A DNA stretch of 43,728 nt. Source: an uncultured beta proteobacterium. Its GTDB lineage: Bacteria > Pseudomonadota > Gammaproteobacteria > Burkholderiales > SG8-39. Of this stretch, positions 35,835 to 43,728 are shown piece after piece. The stretch's first letter is position 1. Every line of letters begins with the position of its first letter. The DNA is taken from positions 1-43,728 of the forward strand of contig CAIOLO010000102.1 in the NCBI GenBank assembly GCA_903859155.1, in the 5' to 3' direction. A program made the position numbers and the translations under genes. The notes under the pieces were generated by a model. It searched no databases. It was not told the DNA's origin and saw only the letters and a program-made list of their open reading frames with translations.

Positions 35835-37361
35835 TCAACGGGACAACGGCATGCCGAAATCGGCCTTGGGCGCGACGCCTTCACGCCAGCGAGCGGTTAC
35901 GGTCTTGACGCGGGTATAAAACCTAACCCCTTCGGGACCATGCTGGTTCATGTCCCCAAACATGGAATTCTTCCAACCTCCGAAGGAGTGGAATGAGAGC
36001 GGCACAGGAATGGGTACGTTAATTCCGACCATGCCGCACTGGACTTTTTGCGCAAAATTTCGTGCCACGTCGCCATCCCGGGTGAATATCGCGACGCCAT
36101 TGCCGAATTCGTGCTCATTGGGAAGGGCAATCGCTTCCTCGAAATTCCTGGCTCGCAATACAGAGAGGACCGGTCCGAATATTTCCTCTTTGTAAATGCG
36201 CATGTCCCGGTTCACGTTGTCGAATAGCGACCCGCCGAGAAAGAATCCGTTCGGTTTGTCCTGCTGCCGGTATCCGCGACCGTCGACCACAAGTGAGGCA
36301 CCTTCCTTGACCCCCAGGTCGACATAACCCTTTACTTTGTCCCGGTGGACCTGGGTGACCAGCGGCCCCATCTCAGAGGCGCTATCGACGGAGGATCCGA
36401 TCTTCAGCGCCCTGACTCTGGGGGCCATCGCTTCGATCAGCTGATTGCCGGTTCGCTCGCCGACCGGAACTGCCACCGATATGGACATGCAGCGCTCGCC
36501 CGCAGAGCCGTAGGCGGCCCCCATCAACGCCTCGGTTGCGGAATCTATGTCGGCATCAGGCATCACAATCATGTGGTTCTTGGCGCCGCCCATCGACTGA
36601 ACGCGCTTTCCATTGAGCGAGGCGGTAGCGAAAACATACCGGGCGATCGGCGTCGAGCCGACGAAACTCACCGCCTTGACCTGTTGACTGGTCAGCAAAG
36701 TATCCACGGCCTCCTTGTCGCCATTCAGGACGTTCAGCACGCCTGGAGGAGCCCCTGCCTCCAGAAGCAGCTCGGCCAGCCGCATCGGACACGAAGGGTC
36801 CTTCTCCGAGGGTTTCAGGACAAAGGTGTTGCCGCATGCGATTGCCATGGGAAACATCCACATGGGCACCATGGCGGGAAAATTAAAGGGGGTGATGCCG
36901 GCACAAACGCCCAGCGCCTGTCGCATTGAAAAGACGTCCATCCCGGCCGAGACGCTGTCGGAAAACTCGCCTTTCAGCAAATGAGGGATCCCGCAGGCGA
37001 ACTCAACCACCTCCAGCCCTCGCTGGATCGAACCCTTGGCGTCGGATAACACCTTGCCGTGCTCCGAGGAGATCATGAGCGCCAGTTCTTCCATGTTCTT
37101 CTCTATCAGTTCCTTGAACCGGAACATCACGCGCGCGCGGGTCAGCGGCGAGGTATTCGACCAATCGGGGAACGCCGCCTGCGCGTTCGCTATCGCCGCT
37201 TCCGCGTCGATTTTCGAGGCCAGCGCAACCCTGGCGGTCACTCTACCTTCGGTGGGATTGAAAACATCGCCAAACCGACCGCTCCCGCCACTTACATGCT
37301 TGCCACCGATGAAGTGGCCAATTTCCTTGATTAGGGATTTCAATGGTTCGTCTGCTTTCAT
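35835..37361 (-). CDS. mmsA: CoA-acylating methylmalonate-semialdehyde dehydrogenase
   Basis: 508 residues of the aldehyde dehydrogenase superfamily, MmsA subgroup. N-terminal HFIGGKHVSGGSGRFGDVFNPTEG; AGITPFNFPAMVPMWMFPMAIACGNTFVLKPSEKDPS; NAD-site FVGSTPIARYVF; catalytic Cys in GSAGERCMSISVAV; and NPNEHEFGNGVAIFTRDG-like C-terminal sequence (LPNEHEFGNG). The enzyme turns methylmalonate semialdehyde plus CoA and NAD into propionyl-CoA and CO2 in valine, inositol and thymine breakdown. A ribosome site (AAGAGA) precedes the ATG by about 8 bases. Convergent with acnA and 51 bases downstream of dnaB. It is another source of propionyl-CoA next to the prp genes. Confidence 0.95.
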   Translation of the reverse strand: MKADEPLKSLIKEIGHFIGGKHVSGGSGRFGDVFNPTEGRVTARVALASKIDAEAAIANAQAAFPDWSNTSPLTRARVMFRFKELIEKNMEELALMISSEHGKVLSDAKGSIQRGLEVVEFACGIPHLLKGEFSDSVSAGMDVFSMRQALGVCAGITPFNFPAMVPMWMFPMAIACGNTFVLKPSEKDPSCPMRLAELLLEAGAPPGVLNVLNGDKEAVDTLLTSQQVKAVSFVGSTPIARYVFATASLNGKRVQSMGGAKNHMIVMPDADIDSATEALMGAAYGSAGERCMSISVAVPVGERTGNQLIEAMAPRVRALKIGSSVDSASEMGPLVTQVHRDKVKGYVDLGVKEGASLVVDGRGYRQQDKPNGFFLGGSLFDNVNRDMRIYKEEIFGPVLSVLRARNFEEAIALPNEHEFGNGVAIFTRDGDVARNFAQKVQCGMVGINVPIPVPLSFHSFGGWKNSMFGDMNQHGPEGVRFYTRVKTVTARWREGVAPKADFGMPLSR

Positions 37362-37412
37362 GTCAGATCTCTTTCAGTCAGGTCGCGGGAAAAGTGCTGT
37401 AGAGCCGAAAAC

Positions 37413-38801
37413 TCAATAAGTGCCGGTGGCCGCGTAATTTTCAAACCGCGTATGCTCGCCCAGGAAACTCAGTGGAACCATGCCGATCGGCCCGTTTCGC
37501 TGCTTGGCAATGATGATTTCGGCCTTTCCAGGTTCTGCCGTCGCAGCGTTGTAAACGACGTCACGATAGATGAAGAGAATAAGGTCCGCATCCTGCTCCA
37601 GAGCGCCAGATTCGCGCAGATCGGACATCACGGGCCGGCGGTCAGTCCTGGATTCCAGCGCACGATTAAGCTGGGAGAGCGCGATCACCGGTACACTGAG
37701 TTCCTTGGCCAGAGCCTTCATGGAACGTGAAATTTCCGACAGTTCGGTGGCGCGGTTTTCACCCTGTCCGGTCGAACTCATCAGTTGCAGGTAATCGACG
37801 ACGATAAGCCCCAGCTTTCCATACTGGCGGTGCAGACGCCGCGCCCGCGCCCTGACTTCCAGCGGGTTCAGCGCAGGCGTCTCGTCGATGTGAATCGGGG
37901 CGTCCTGCAGCTTGCCTACGGCCGTGCTGAGTCTGTGCCAGTCGTCGTCCGTGAGGCGACCGGTGCGCAGTTTATGCTGATCCAGTTTCCCCACCGAACC
38001 GAGCAAACGCATTGCCAGCTGCGTGCCTGACATTTCCATACTGAAAACCGCGACCGGCAGGCCGTTGTCCACGGCGACGTGCTCTCCGATATTGAGAGCA
38101 AGCGCGGTCTTGCCCATGCTGGGCCTGCCAGCGAGAATTATCAGATCCCCCGGCTGCATGCCGGCGGTCTTGCGGTCGAGGTCAACATAGCCGGTGGGCA
38201 CGCCGGTCACCTCCGAAGGATTATCCTGGTGGTACAGCATGTCCACCCGTTCCATGACCTGGGTAAGCAGCGGCTGGATAGGGACAAATCCGACGCGCCC
38301 ACGCGCGCCGGCTTCGGCAATTTCGAAAACCCTGGACTCCGCCTCGTCCAGCAGTTGAGCGATTTCCTTGCCATGTGGGTTCAAGGCCGTATCGGCGATT
38401 TCGGTACCCACCTGCACCAGGCGGCGCATGATTGCGCGCTCCCGCACAATTTCCGCATATCGCTTGATATTGTGTGCAGAGGGGGTGTTTTGCGCCAGTG
38501 CACCGAGGTACGACAATCCGCCGGTACGGTCTTTGTCGTCGCTTCCCTTCAACGATTCTTCGACAGTGATGACATCTGCCGGCCGGCCGCGCTCGATCAG
38601 TCTGGAAATGTGCCGCCAGATGCGCCGATGATCGTCGCGATAGAAGTCGGCTTCATTCAAGACGTCGGCAATGCGATCGAACGCCGTGTTGTCCAGCAAC
38701 AACCCACCCAGAACGGATTGTTCCGCTTCAATCGAATGCGGCGGAATCCGCAGTGCGGCAATTTCCGAATCGGGATTTTCGGCCTGGAGTACTGAGTTCA
38801 T
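37413..38801 (-). CDS. dnaB: Replicative DNA helicase DnaB
   Basis: 462 residues. The N-terminal primase-interaction domain begins after RIPPHSIEAEQSVLGGLLLDNTAFD. The RecA-type helicase domain carries Walker A GRPSMGKTALALNIGEHVA, Walker B LIVVDYLQLMSS, and LSQLNRALESRTDRRPVMSDLRESGALEQDADLILFIYR. It is the ring helicase at the replication fork. It follows rplI as usual, but a terminator lies between them, so its expression is partly separate. Confidence 0.97.
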   Translation of the reverse strand: MNSVLQAENPDSEIAALRIPPHSIEAEQSVLGGLLLDNTAFDRIADVLNEADFYRDDHRRIWRHISRLIERGRPADVITVEESLKGSDDKDRTGGLSYLGALAQNTPSAHNIKRYAEIVRERAIMRRLVQVGTEIADTALNPHGKEIAQLLDEAESRVFEIAEAGARGRVGFVPIQPLLTQVMERVDMLYHQDNPSEVTGVPTGYVDLDRKTAGMQPGDLIILAGRPSMGKTALALNIGEHVAVDNGLPVAVFSMEMSGTQLAMRLLGSVGKLDQHKLRTGRLTDDDWHRLSTAVGKLQDAPIHIDETPALNPLEVRARARRLHRQYGKLGLIVVDYLQLMSSTGQGENRATELSEISRSMKALAKELSVPVIALSQLNRALESRTDRRPVMSDLRESGALEQDADLILFIYRDVVYNAATAEPGKAEIIIAKQRNGPIGMVPLSFLGEHTRFENYAATGTY

Positions 38802-38840
38802 GGGAGGGAAATTCTATATCACCTGGGGGATTCACAAGGT

Positions 38841-38873
38841 AAAAAAAAACCCGCGATGAGGCGGGCTTTTTTT
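38841..38873 (-). terminator. Bidirectional Rho-independent terminator between rplI and dnaB
   Basis: Nine A, stem CCCGC / GCGGG (loop GATGAG), then C and seven T. On the minus strand it comes 20 bases after rplI and before dnaB, so it ends or attenuates the ribosomal protein transcript. Confidence 0.88.
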
Positions 38874-38893
38874 CCGCTAGCCAGAACCGGCCT

Positions 38894-39349
38894 TTATTGC
38901 TGGGTCTCGCCCAGTACTGACACCTTGATCTGGACGACCACATCGGAGTGCAGCGCAATCGCCAGCTCATGATCACCCACCTGCTTGAGCGGCCCCTGAG
39001 GGAGTCTGACCATGCTGCGTTCTATTTCGAAGCCCTGAGCTTTGAGCGAGTCCACAATATCGACGCTGGTGACGGATCCGAACAACCGCCCGTCTACTCC
39101 GGCTTTTTGTGCGATCTGAATCATCAGGCCGTCAAGCCGTGCGCCTCTTTCCTGCGCGCTTGCCAAGGCGGCGGATTGCGCGGATTCAAGCTCGGCTCGG
39201 CGTTTTTCAAACTCGGCCAGATTGACTGTCGTGGCCCGCTTTGCCTTGCCTTGGGGAATAAGAAAATTTCTCGCGTAACCATCCTTGACCTTGACTACGT
39301 CGCCAAGACCGCCGAGATTGATTACTTTTTCAAGAAGAATGATCTGCAT
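38894..39349 (-). CDS. rplI: 50S ribosomal protein bL9
   Basis: 151 residues. The N-terminal domain is [36 protein letters not shown], the family signature, followed by the long connecting helix ([26 protein letters not shown]) and the C-terminal domain with [18 protein letters not shown]. It binds 23S rRNA at the base of the L1 stalk. Starts 11 bases after the rpsR stop. Confidence 0.97.
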   Translation of the reverse strand: MQIILLEKVINLGGLGDVVKVKDGYARNFLIPQGKAKRATTVNLAEFEKRRAELESAQSAALASAQERGARLDGLMIQIAQKAGVDGRLFGSVTSVDIVDSLKAQGFEIERSMVRLPQGPLKQVGDHELAIALHSDVVVQIKVSVLGETQQ

Positions 39350-39360
39350 CGTTCAGCCTT

Positions 39361-39660
39361 TCAATGCAGGTTGGTAAAAGGCATAAGCGCCAGATAGCGT
39401 GCGCGCTTGATCGCTTCGGACAACTGGCGCTGATAGCCGGATTTGGTGCCGGTAATGCGCGCCGGGATGATCTTCCCGTTTTCTCCGATGAAATCCTTGA
39501 GGATGTCGATTTCCTTGTAGTCGATCCACTCTGCTTTTTCGACCGTGAACCGGCAGAATTTCCGACGCTTGAAAAGCGCGCCTTTGGTCTTGCTGTCTTT
39601 CTTGCCGCGGCCTTTTGCCCCCTTAGCGTTGCGGGCTGGGCCTCTTCCGTATGTTGCCAT
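39361..39660 (-). CDS. rpsR: 30S ribosomal protein bS18
   Basis: 99 residues. The core is [66 protein letters not shown], close to family. A Lys/Arg/Gly-rich N-terminal tail of about 27 residues ([20 protein letters not shown]) makes it longer than the 75-residue E. coli protein; extended tails occur in betaproteobacteria. It pairs with bS6 on the 30S platform. Confidence 0.97.
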   Translation of the reverse strand: MATYGRGPARNAKGAKGRGKKDSKTKGALFKRRKFCRFTVEKAEWIDYKEIDILKDFIGENGKIIPARITGTKSGYQRQLSEAIKRARYLALMPFTNLH

Positions 39661-39670
39661 GTTGGTTCTC

Positions 39671-39979
39671 CTAAGTCTTTTTCGTCATTACGAATTCGAT
39701 CTGTTTGGCATGCATTACCACGGTGCGCCCGGATCTGGCTTTCCGATCCAGAAACCCTTCGATCTTCAATGAAGTACCCAGGGTTGCCGTCGCCAGCAAG
39801 CGTGCCTGCGCTTCAAATGCGACCACATCAAGCTCGCATCCGACGTCTCGCATTCCGCCGGCCTCGTTCTGCTTTGAACGGTGCGCAAGCCGGAATTTGA
39901 GGATCGGGATTCCCGCCGGCGTAAACCGCAATGCATCCGACTCGATCAATTCACCTTGAATAATTAACTGGTTTTCCAA
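39671..39979 (-). CDS. priB: Primosomal replication protein N (PriB)
   Basis: 102 residues if the TTG at 39979 is the start, giving (M)[36 protein letters not shown]. The frame is open further, but the extra residues overlap the rpsF end and look non-coding. This is an SSB-like OB fold: [34 protein letters not shown] and [11 protein letters not shown]. It binds single-stranded DNA and PriA during replication restart. The position between rpsF and rpsR is standard. No ATG occurs at the expected start, so a TTG start is inferred from homology. Confidence 0.9.
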   Translation of the reverse strand: MENQLIIQGELIESDALRFTPAGIPILKFRLAHRSKQNEAGGMRDVGCELDVVAFEAQARLLATATLGTSLKIEGFLDRKARSGRTVVMHAKQIEFVMTKKT

Positions 39980-39992
39980 GCGACCGCTTGCC

Positions 39993-40391
39993 CTATGCCT
40001 GCGGGACTGCCTCGACCGGTTTGGCCGGCTCCGCCTCGCGCTGTGCCGGTGCGCCAAGTACCGATTTGGCTTTTTCCTCTTTCATCATCGGGGAAGGTGT
40101 GGTCCAGGCGCGCGTCATCTTGATGATCAAGTGCCGCAAAACCGCGTCATTGAATTTGAATGCGTGCTCAAGCTCGACCAGCGTTTCCTGGTCACATTCA
40201 ATATTCATGAGCACATAGTGTGCCTTGTGCATTTTTTGGATCGGGTAGGCCATCTGGCGTCGCCCCCAGTCCTCAAGACGGTGAATCTTTCCTTCGCGCG
40301 CGGTAACTGAATTCCGGTACCGCTCGATCATGGCCGGAACCTGCTCACTCTGGTCCGGATGGACAATAAAAACTATCTCGTAATGCCGCAT
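39993..40391 (-). CDS. rpsF: 30S ribosomal protein bS6
   Basis: 132 residues. The fold begins [25 protein letters not shown], then [34 protein letters not shown] and [19 protein letters not shown]. An Ala/Pro/Glu-rich C-terminal tail of about 30 residues follows ([24 protein letters not shown]), as in many proteobacteria. AGGGAG lies about 6 bases upstream. First gene of rpsF-priB-rpsR-rplI. Confidence 0.97.
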   Translation of the reverse strand: MRHYEIVFIVHPDQSEQVPAMIERYRNSVTAREGKIHRLEDWGRRQMAYPIQKMHKAHYVLMNIECDQETLVELEHAFKFNDAVLRHLIIKMTRAWTTPSPMMKEEKAKSVLGAPAQREAEPAKPVEAVPQA

Positions 40392-40445
40392 GCAGTCTCC
40401 CTATGGTTAAAACCTCCCGAGATGCGATACGGTGAGGCAGGGTGG

Positions 40446-40480
40446 AAAAAAACAGCCGGCTGAGGAAATCCCAAGCCGGC
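40446..40480 (-). terminator. Rho-independent terminator between rlmB and rpsF
   Basis: On the minus strand GCCGGCT, a 12-base loop, AGCCGGC, then TGTTTTTTT. It can end the rnr-rlmB transcript, but also lies downstream of a promoter candidate at 40495-40523, so it would sit in the rpsF leader. Confidence 0.85.
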
Positions 40481-40494
40481 ACCTAACAGGTTGA

Positions 40495-40523
40495 ATTGTA
40501 TCGAAAACCAAGAAACTATGCAA
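40495..40523 (-). promoter_or_regulatory. Promoter candidate for the rpsF operon
   Basis: Minus strand: TTGCAT (40523-40518), 17-base spacer, TACAAT (40500-40495). Both boxes are close to consensus with ideal spacing, in the gap between rlmB and rpsF. The predicted start is near 40488. Confidence 0.5.
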
Positions 40524-40600
40524 GACGGCCCGGATGCATGGAACTCAGGATATTCACATTTCCAATAACTGAAATTATCCCCATTCCCACGTCATTGCCG

Positions 40601-41335
40601 TCAGCGGCGCCTCCGGACGGATTCAAAAAGACAGATTCCGGCCGCTACCGAGACGTTCAGGCTCTGCACCTGCCCGAGCATCGGAATTCGCACCAGCAGG
40701 TCGCATCGCTCACGAGTTAGCCGGCGCATGCCGGCCCCTTCCGCGCCGAATACCCACGCTATCGCACCCGGAAGATCCGCTGTGTGAAGGTCGTTCGCAG
40801 CTTCAGCATCGGCCCCCGCAATCCAGATATCGCGTTCCTTGAGTTCATCCAGGGTGCGCGCAAGGTTTGTCACCATGTAGTAAGGCATGGTTTCCGCCGC
40901 GCCGCTTGCCACTTTCGACACAGTGGCGTTGATACCCGCAGCCCTGTCCCTGGGAACGATGACCGCATTGACCCCCGCCGCGTCGGCAACGCGCAGGCAG
41001 GCCCCCACATTGTGAGGGTCCGTTACGCCGTCAAGGACCAGGATAAGGGGCGGAGTGGTCAGACGATCAAGAAGATCATCCAGGCTTTCGCGCAAGATGT
41101 GCCCGTTCACAAGGGCGACGACGCCCTGGTGCCTGCCGTCGGCGGCGAACCCGGCCAATCGTTGTTGCGTGACGCGCATCAGGCGCACGTTGCGCTCCTG
41201 CGCCAGTTCAACCAGACCCTGTGCCCTGGCATCGCCGCGATTTTCATCAAGCAAAATTTCTTCCACCGAGGATGCATCGGCCCTCAGTAGGCCCATGACG
41301 GCGTGAAACCCGATAATGACCCGTCTGACTGTCAT
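40601..41335 (-). CDS. rlmB: 23S rRNA (guanosine-2'-O-)-methyltransferase RlmB
   Basis: 244 residues of the SpoU/TrmH family. The N-terminal substrate-binding domain starts VIIGFHAVMGLLRADASSVEEILLDENRGDARAQGLVELAQE. The knotted SAM domain has motifs LILVLDGVTDPHNVGACLRVADAAGV, AWVFGAEGAGMRRLTRERCD and VQSLNVSVAAGICLFE. It methylates G2251 of 23S rRNA. Its ATG overlaps the rnr stop by 4 bases, the known rnr-rlmB coupling. Confidence 0.95.
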   Translation of the reverse strand: MTVRRVIIGFHAVMGLLRADASSVEEILLDENRGDARAQGLVELAQERNVRLMRVTQQRLAGFAADGRHQGVVALVNGHILRESLDDLLDRLTTPPLILVLDGVTDPHNVGACLRVADAAGVNAVIVPRDRAAGINATVSKVASGAAETMPYYMVTNLARTLDELKERDIWIAGADAEAANDLHTADLPGAIAWVFGAEGAGMRRLTRERCDLLVRIPMLGQVQSLNVSVAAGICLFESVRRRR

Positions 41336-43527
41336 GCCAATACCAGATCGATTCGGCAGCTTTCGAGGTCAACTCGGGCGACACGAACATTCAGCTTGTC
41401 GCCAATACGGTAGCGCTGGGCTGTTCTTTCCCCTAGCAACTGATGCCTTGTGGCGTCGTACTGGAAATAATCGCTACCAAGCTCTGACACGTGTACCAAT
41501 CCTTCGACGAAGAGCGAGTCGAGGGAAACAAAAATGCCAAACGCGGTGGCCGCAGTAATGGTGCCTGCAAACTCATCGCCAACACGATTGCGTACATAGT
41601 GACATTTCAGCCAAGCGTCCACCTCGCGGGTTGCTTCGTCTGCCCGCCGCTCTGTTTCCGAGCAATGTCGCCCGATCTCCGTCCAGTTTGCTGCTGTGTA
41701 CCGGCGATTTTCCAGTACAGCTTTGATGGCCCGATGCACCAACAGGTCCGGATAGCGCCGGATCGGCGAGGTGAAATGCGCATACGCTTCGTAGGCCAAC
41801 CCGAAATGCCCCGCATTCTCGGGGCTGTATACCGCCTGTCGCAGCGAGCGCAGCAGTACCGTCTGCAGCAACCCGGTGTCGGGGCGGTGTTTGACCGACG
41901 CCAGCAAATTGGCGTAATCCGGAGGTTGCGGCTTTTCGCCTCCAGTCAGCTGCAATCCAAAGCCCTTGAGGAATTCCCGCAGCGCTTTCAATTTTTCAGG
42001 AGTGGGGCCTTCATGCACCCGAAACAGAGCGGCGTGGTCGTTTTCCTGAAGCAGATTTGCCGCGCAGACATTGGCCGCCAGCATGCATTCTTCGATCAGA
42101 CGATGGGCGTCGTTTCGTTGAACGCGCTCAATCCGTTCAACGGCCCCTGCAGCATCAAAAATGAATTGCGTTTCCTGTGTTTCAAAATCGATGGCACCGC
42201 GTTTTTCCCGTGCCTTGGTTAGTGCCCGATACACCTCCTGCAGGTTGAGCAGATGCGGCATCAGTGGGGCCAACGCAAGCGCTTCCGGGCAGGCGCCATC
42301 GGCAAGAACCGCGGCGACCCGCGTATAGGTCAAGCGCGCGTGAGAACGCATGACGGCCGGATAAAATCGATACGACTTGATGACTCCAGCGGTGCTCACC
42401 GACATGTCGCATACCATGCACAACCTGTCGACATCCGGATTCAGGGAGCAAAGACCGTTGGAGAGACTTTCAGGAAGCATTGGAATGACCCGGCGGGGGA
42501 AATAGACCGAGGTACCGCGGTCCCTGGATTCCTTGTCGAGTGAATCGTCGTGGTGTACGTAGTGGCTCACATCAGCGATGGCAACGAGCAACCGGTACCC
42601 GCGACCATCACGCCTGCAGAATACCGCGTCATCGAAATCTCTCGCGGTCTCGCCGTCTATTGTCACCAGAGGCAGGGAACGAAGATCCTCCCTCCCCCTT
42701 GAGTCCGTCGCCTGCACCTGCTGCGGATACCTCGCTGCCTGTGCCGTGGCCTTCGCGGAAAACTCGAATGGAAGATCGTGCTTGCGCAATGCGATTTCGA
42801 TCTCCATTCCCGGATCGCTGGCGTTACCGAGAATCTCATCGATACGCCCCACCGGCGGGCTGTATTGATTTCTACCGTCAAGTTCCGCCATCGGATGGGA
42901 TAGTATTTTTACAACCACCACCTGCCCGGACTTCGCACCTGCGCTGTCTTTTTGCGCGACGAGGATTTCATGGCTGATGCGGCGATCGGAAGGTGTAACC
43001 AGGAGGAAATCGCGGTCCCGGTGCAGGCGCCCCACAAGATGCTGATGCGCACGATCGGTAACCTCAACGATAACGCCCTCTTTGCGGCCACGCCGGTCAT
43101 GTCCGGCAGGCCTTACCATCACGCGGTCGCCATGCATGACCTTGCGCATTTCCGGATGAGCGATGTAGATGTCATCGCCGCCGCCATCCACGGCGAGAAA
43201 TCCGAATCCATCCGGATGCCCGATGATCCGGCCGGCAATGAGATCAAGTTTCTGCGCGACCAGCAGGGCGCCTTTGCGGTTACGTAGAATCTGACCGTCA
43301 CGGGCCATTGCCGCGATTCGGCGCGTGAAGGCATGCATTTGACCCTCGGGTACCTTCAGGCGAGCAGCCAGTAAGTTCTCCTCAAGGGGGATTCCCATCG
43401 CCGCGAGATTTTCCAGAATGAATTCGCGACTTGGTATGGGCGTCGAATATTTCTCCGCCTCCCGCTGGTACCAGGGGTCGGCCGATTCGGATTTGTTGCG
43501 CTTCGCTGGACGTTTATTCGTTGACAA
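41332..43527 (-). CDS. rnr: Ribonuclease R
   Basis: 731 residues. N-terminal helix-turn-helix part with PWYQREAEKYSTPIPSREFILENLAAMGI; cold-shock domains around IIGHPDGFGFLAVDGGGDDIYI; the RNB catalytic domain with TIDGETARDFDDAVFCRRDGRGYRLLVAIADVSHYV (metal-binding Asp run) and RDRGTSVYFPRRVIPMLPESLSNGLCSLNPDVDRL; and an S1 domain near the end (GDEFAGTITAATAFGIFVSLDSLFVEGLVHVSEL). A processive 3'-5' exoribonuclease for structured RNA. The frame begins with TTG at 43527 (MSTNKRPAKR), with an in-frame TAG 15 bases upstream, so no ATG is available before the conserved region. The TTG lies inside the promoter of the divergent tRNA gene. Confidence 0.95.
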   Translation of the reverse strand: MSTNKRPAKRNKSESADPWYQREAEKYSTPIPSREFILENLAAMGIPLEENLLAARLKVPEGQMHAFTRRIAAMARDGQILRNRKGALLVAQKLDLIAGRIIGHPDGFGFLAVDGGGDDIYIAHPEMRKVMHGDRVMVRPAGHDRRGRKEGVIVEVTDRAHQHLVGRLHRDRDFLLVTPSDRRISHEILVAQKDSAGAKSGQVVVVKILSHPMAELDGRNQYSPPVGRIDEILGNASDPGMEIEIALRKHDLPFEFSAKATAQAARYPQQVQATDSRGREDLRSLPLVTIDGETARDFDDAVFCRRDGRGYRLLVAIADVSHYVHHDDSLDKESRDRGTSVYFPRRVIPMLPESLSNGLCSLNPDVDRLCMVCDMSVSTAGVIKSYRFYPAVMRSHARLTYTRVAAVLADGACPEALALAPLMPHLLNLQEVYRALTKAREKRGAIDFETQETQFIFDAAGAVERIERVQRNDAHRLIEECMLAANVCAANLLQENDHAALFRVHEGPTPEKLKALREFLKGFGLQLTGGEKPQPPDYANLLASVKHRPDTGLLQTVLLRSLRQAVYSPENAGHFGLAYEAYAHFTSPIRRYPDLLVHRAIKAVLENRRYTAANWTEIGRHCSETERRADEATREVDAWLKCHYVRNRVGDEFAGTITAATAFGIFVSLDSLFVEGLVHVSELGSDYFQYDATRHQLLGERTAQRYRIGDKLNVRVARVDLESCRIDLVLA

Positions 43528-43548
43528 ATGGATGATTTTCTATAGAAT
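43521..43548 (+). promoter_or_regulatory. Promoter of the tRNA-Leu gene
   Basis: TTGACA (43521-43526), 16-base spacer, TAGAAT (43543-43548); transcription would start near 43555, just before the tRNA. It overlaps the start codon of the divergent rnr gene. Confidence 0.7.
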
Positions 43549-43559
43549 TCGCAACTCGC

Positions 43560-43646
43560 GCCCAGGTGGCGGAATTGGTAGACGCACTAGGTTCAGGTCC
43601 TAGCGAGGTAAAAGTCGTGGGGGTTCGAGTCCCTTCCTGGGCACCA
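43560..43646 (+). tRNA. tRNA-Leu (anticodon CAG)
   Basis: 87 bases including CCA. Acceptor arms GCCCAGG and CCTGGGC pair fully. The D arm contains GGAATTGGTAGACGC; the anticodon stem CTAGG/CCTAG holds the loop TTCAGGT with anticodon CAG; a long type II variable arm follows; the T arm is GGGGGTTCGAGTCCC. It reads CUG codons. CCA is encoded in the genome. The 82 bases after it show short CGGCAA repeats but no gene. Confidence 0.97.
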
Positions 43647-43728
43647 TTCCCGGCAATTTACGGCAATCACCGGCAAAGCACAACCCCCTGATTCACTTAA
43701 TAAAATTAAGATTAGGTCGGAAGTTCCC

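Noticed and set aside
43650-43728. Possible attachment site or repeat array after tRNA-Leu (CGGCAA repeats)
   Set aside because: The repeats are short and irregular, no integrase gene is in view, and the window ends here.

Overview
The window reads as chromosomal DNA of a betaproteobacterium (Burkholderiales/Nitrosomonadales-like). The supporting signs are an EF-P with arginine at position 32 next to its rhamnosyltransferase EarP, a Bug/TctC-type solute-binding protein, the rpsF-priB-rpsR-rplI-dnaB order, and the gltA-sucA-odhB-lpdA-zapE order with mdh divergent from it. No phage, IS element, CRISPR array or rRNA was seen. One tRNA lies at the right end.

Layout. 1-1628: 3' end of a large repetitive surface-type protein. 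1763-5464 (minus): a LigJ-like 4-oxalomesaconate hydratase with a PNPOx-fold protein, a protease-like protein that has lost its triad overlapping a PIN nuclease, and a GlcG/HbpS-like protein. 5842-8615 (minus): earP-efp and an EamA permease. 8739-9308 (minus): two tandem, tiny, secreted Lys/Ala-rich proteins, each with a near-identical terminator. 9513-14004 (plus): a TPR protein, a HupE/UreJ-type membrane protein and a TonB-dependent receptor, probably a metal-uptake set. 14206-17220 (minus): acrylyl-CoA reductase and propionyl-CoA synthetase. 17242-25401 (minus): gltA, the 2-oxoglutarate dehydrogenase genes and zapE. 26320-35685 (plus): mdh, a CitE-like lyase, a Bug protein, prpB-prpC-prpD and acnA. 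35835-37361 (minus): mmsA. 37413-43527 (minus): dnaB, the ribosomal protein operon with priB, rlmB and rnr. 43560-43646 (plus): tRNA-Leu(CAG).

Metabolic theme. Most of the middle of the window handles propionyl-CoA and the TCA cycle. Propionyl-CoA can come from acryloyl-CoA (AcuI), propionate (PrpE) or methylmalonate semialdehyde (MmsA). It is then burned through PrpC, PrpD, aconitase and PrpB to pyruvate and succinate, beside citrate synthase, 2-oxoglutarate dehydrogenase and malate dehydrogenase.

Most notable observation. The roughly 0.9-kb gap between gltA and mdh, where relatives carry sdhCDAB-sdhE, holds what reads as a scar of that operon. A degenerate sdhC fragment is joined directly to the C-terminal part of sdhE, which itself carries a frameshift in a six-base homopolymer, immediately upstream of gltA. 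This implies loss of the succinate dehydrogenase genes at their usual place (or an assembly deletion), so the organism would need another succinate dehydrogenase elsewhere.

All functional names come from reading the translations and recalling families; no database search was run.
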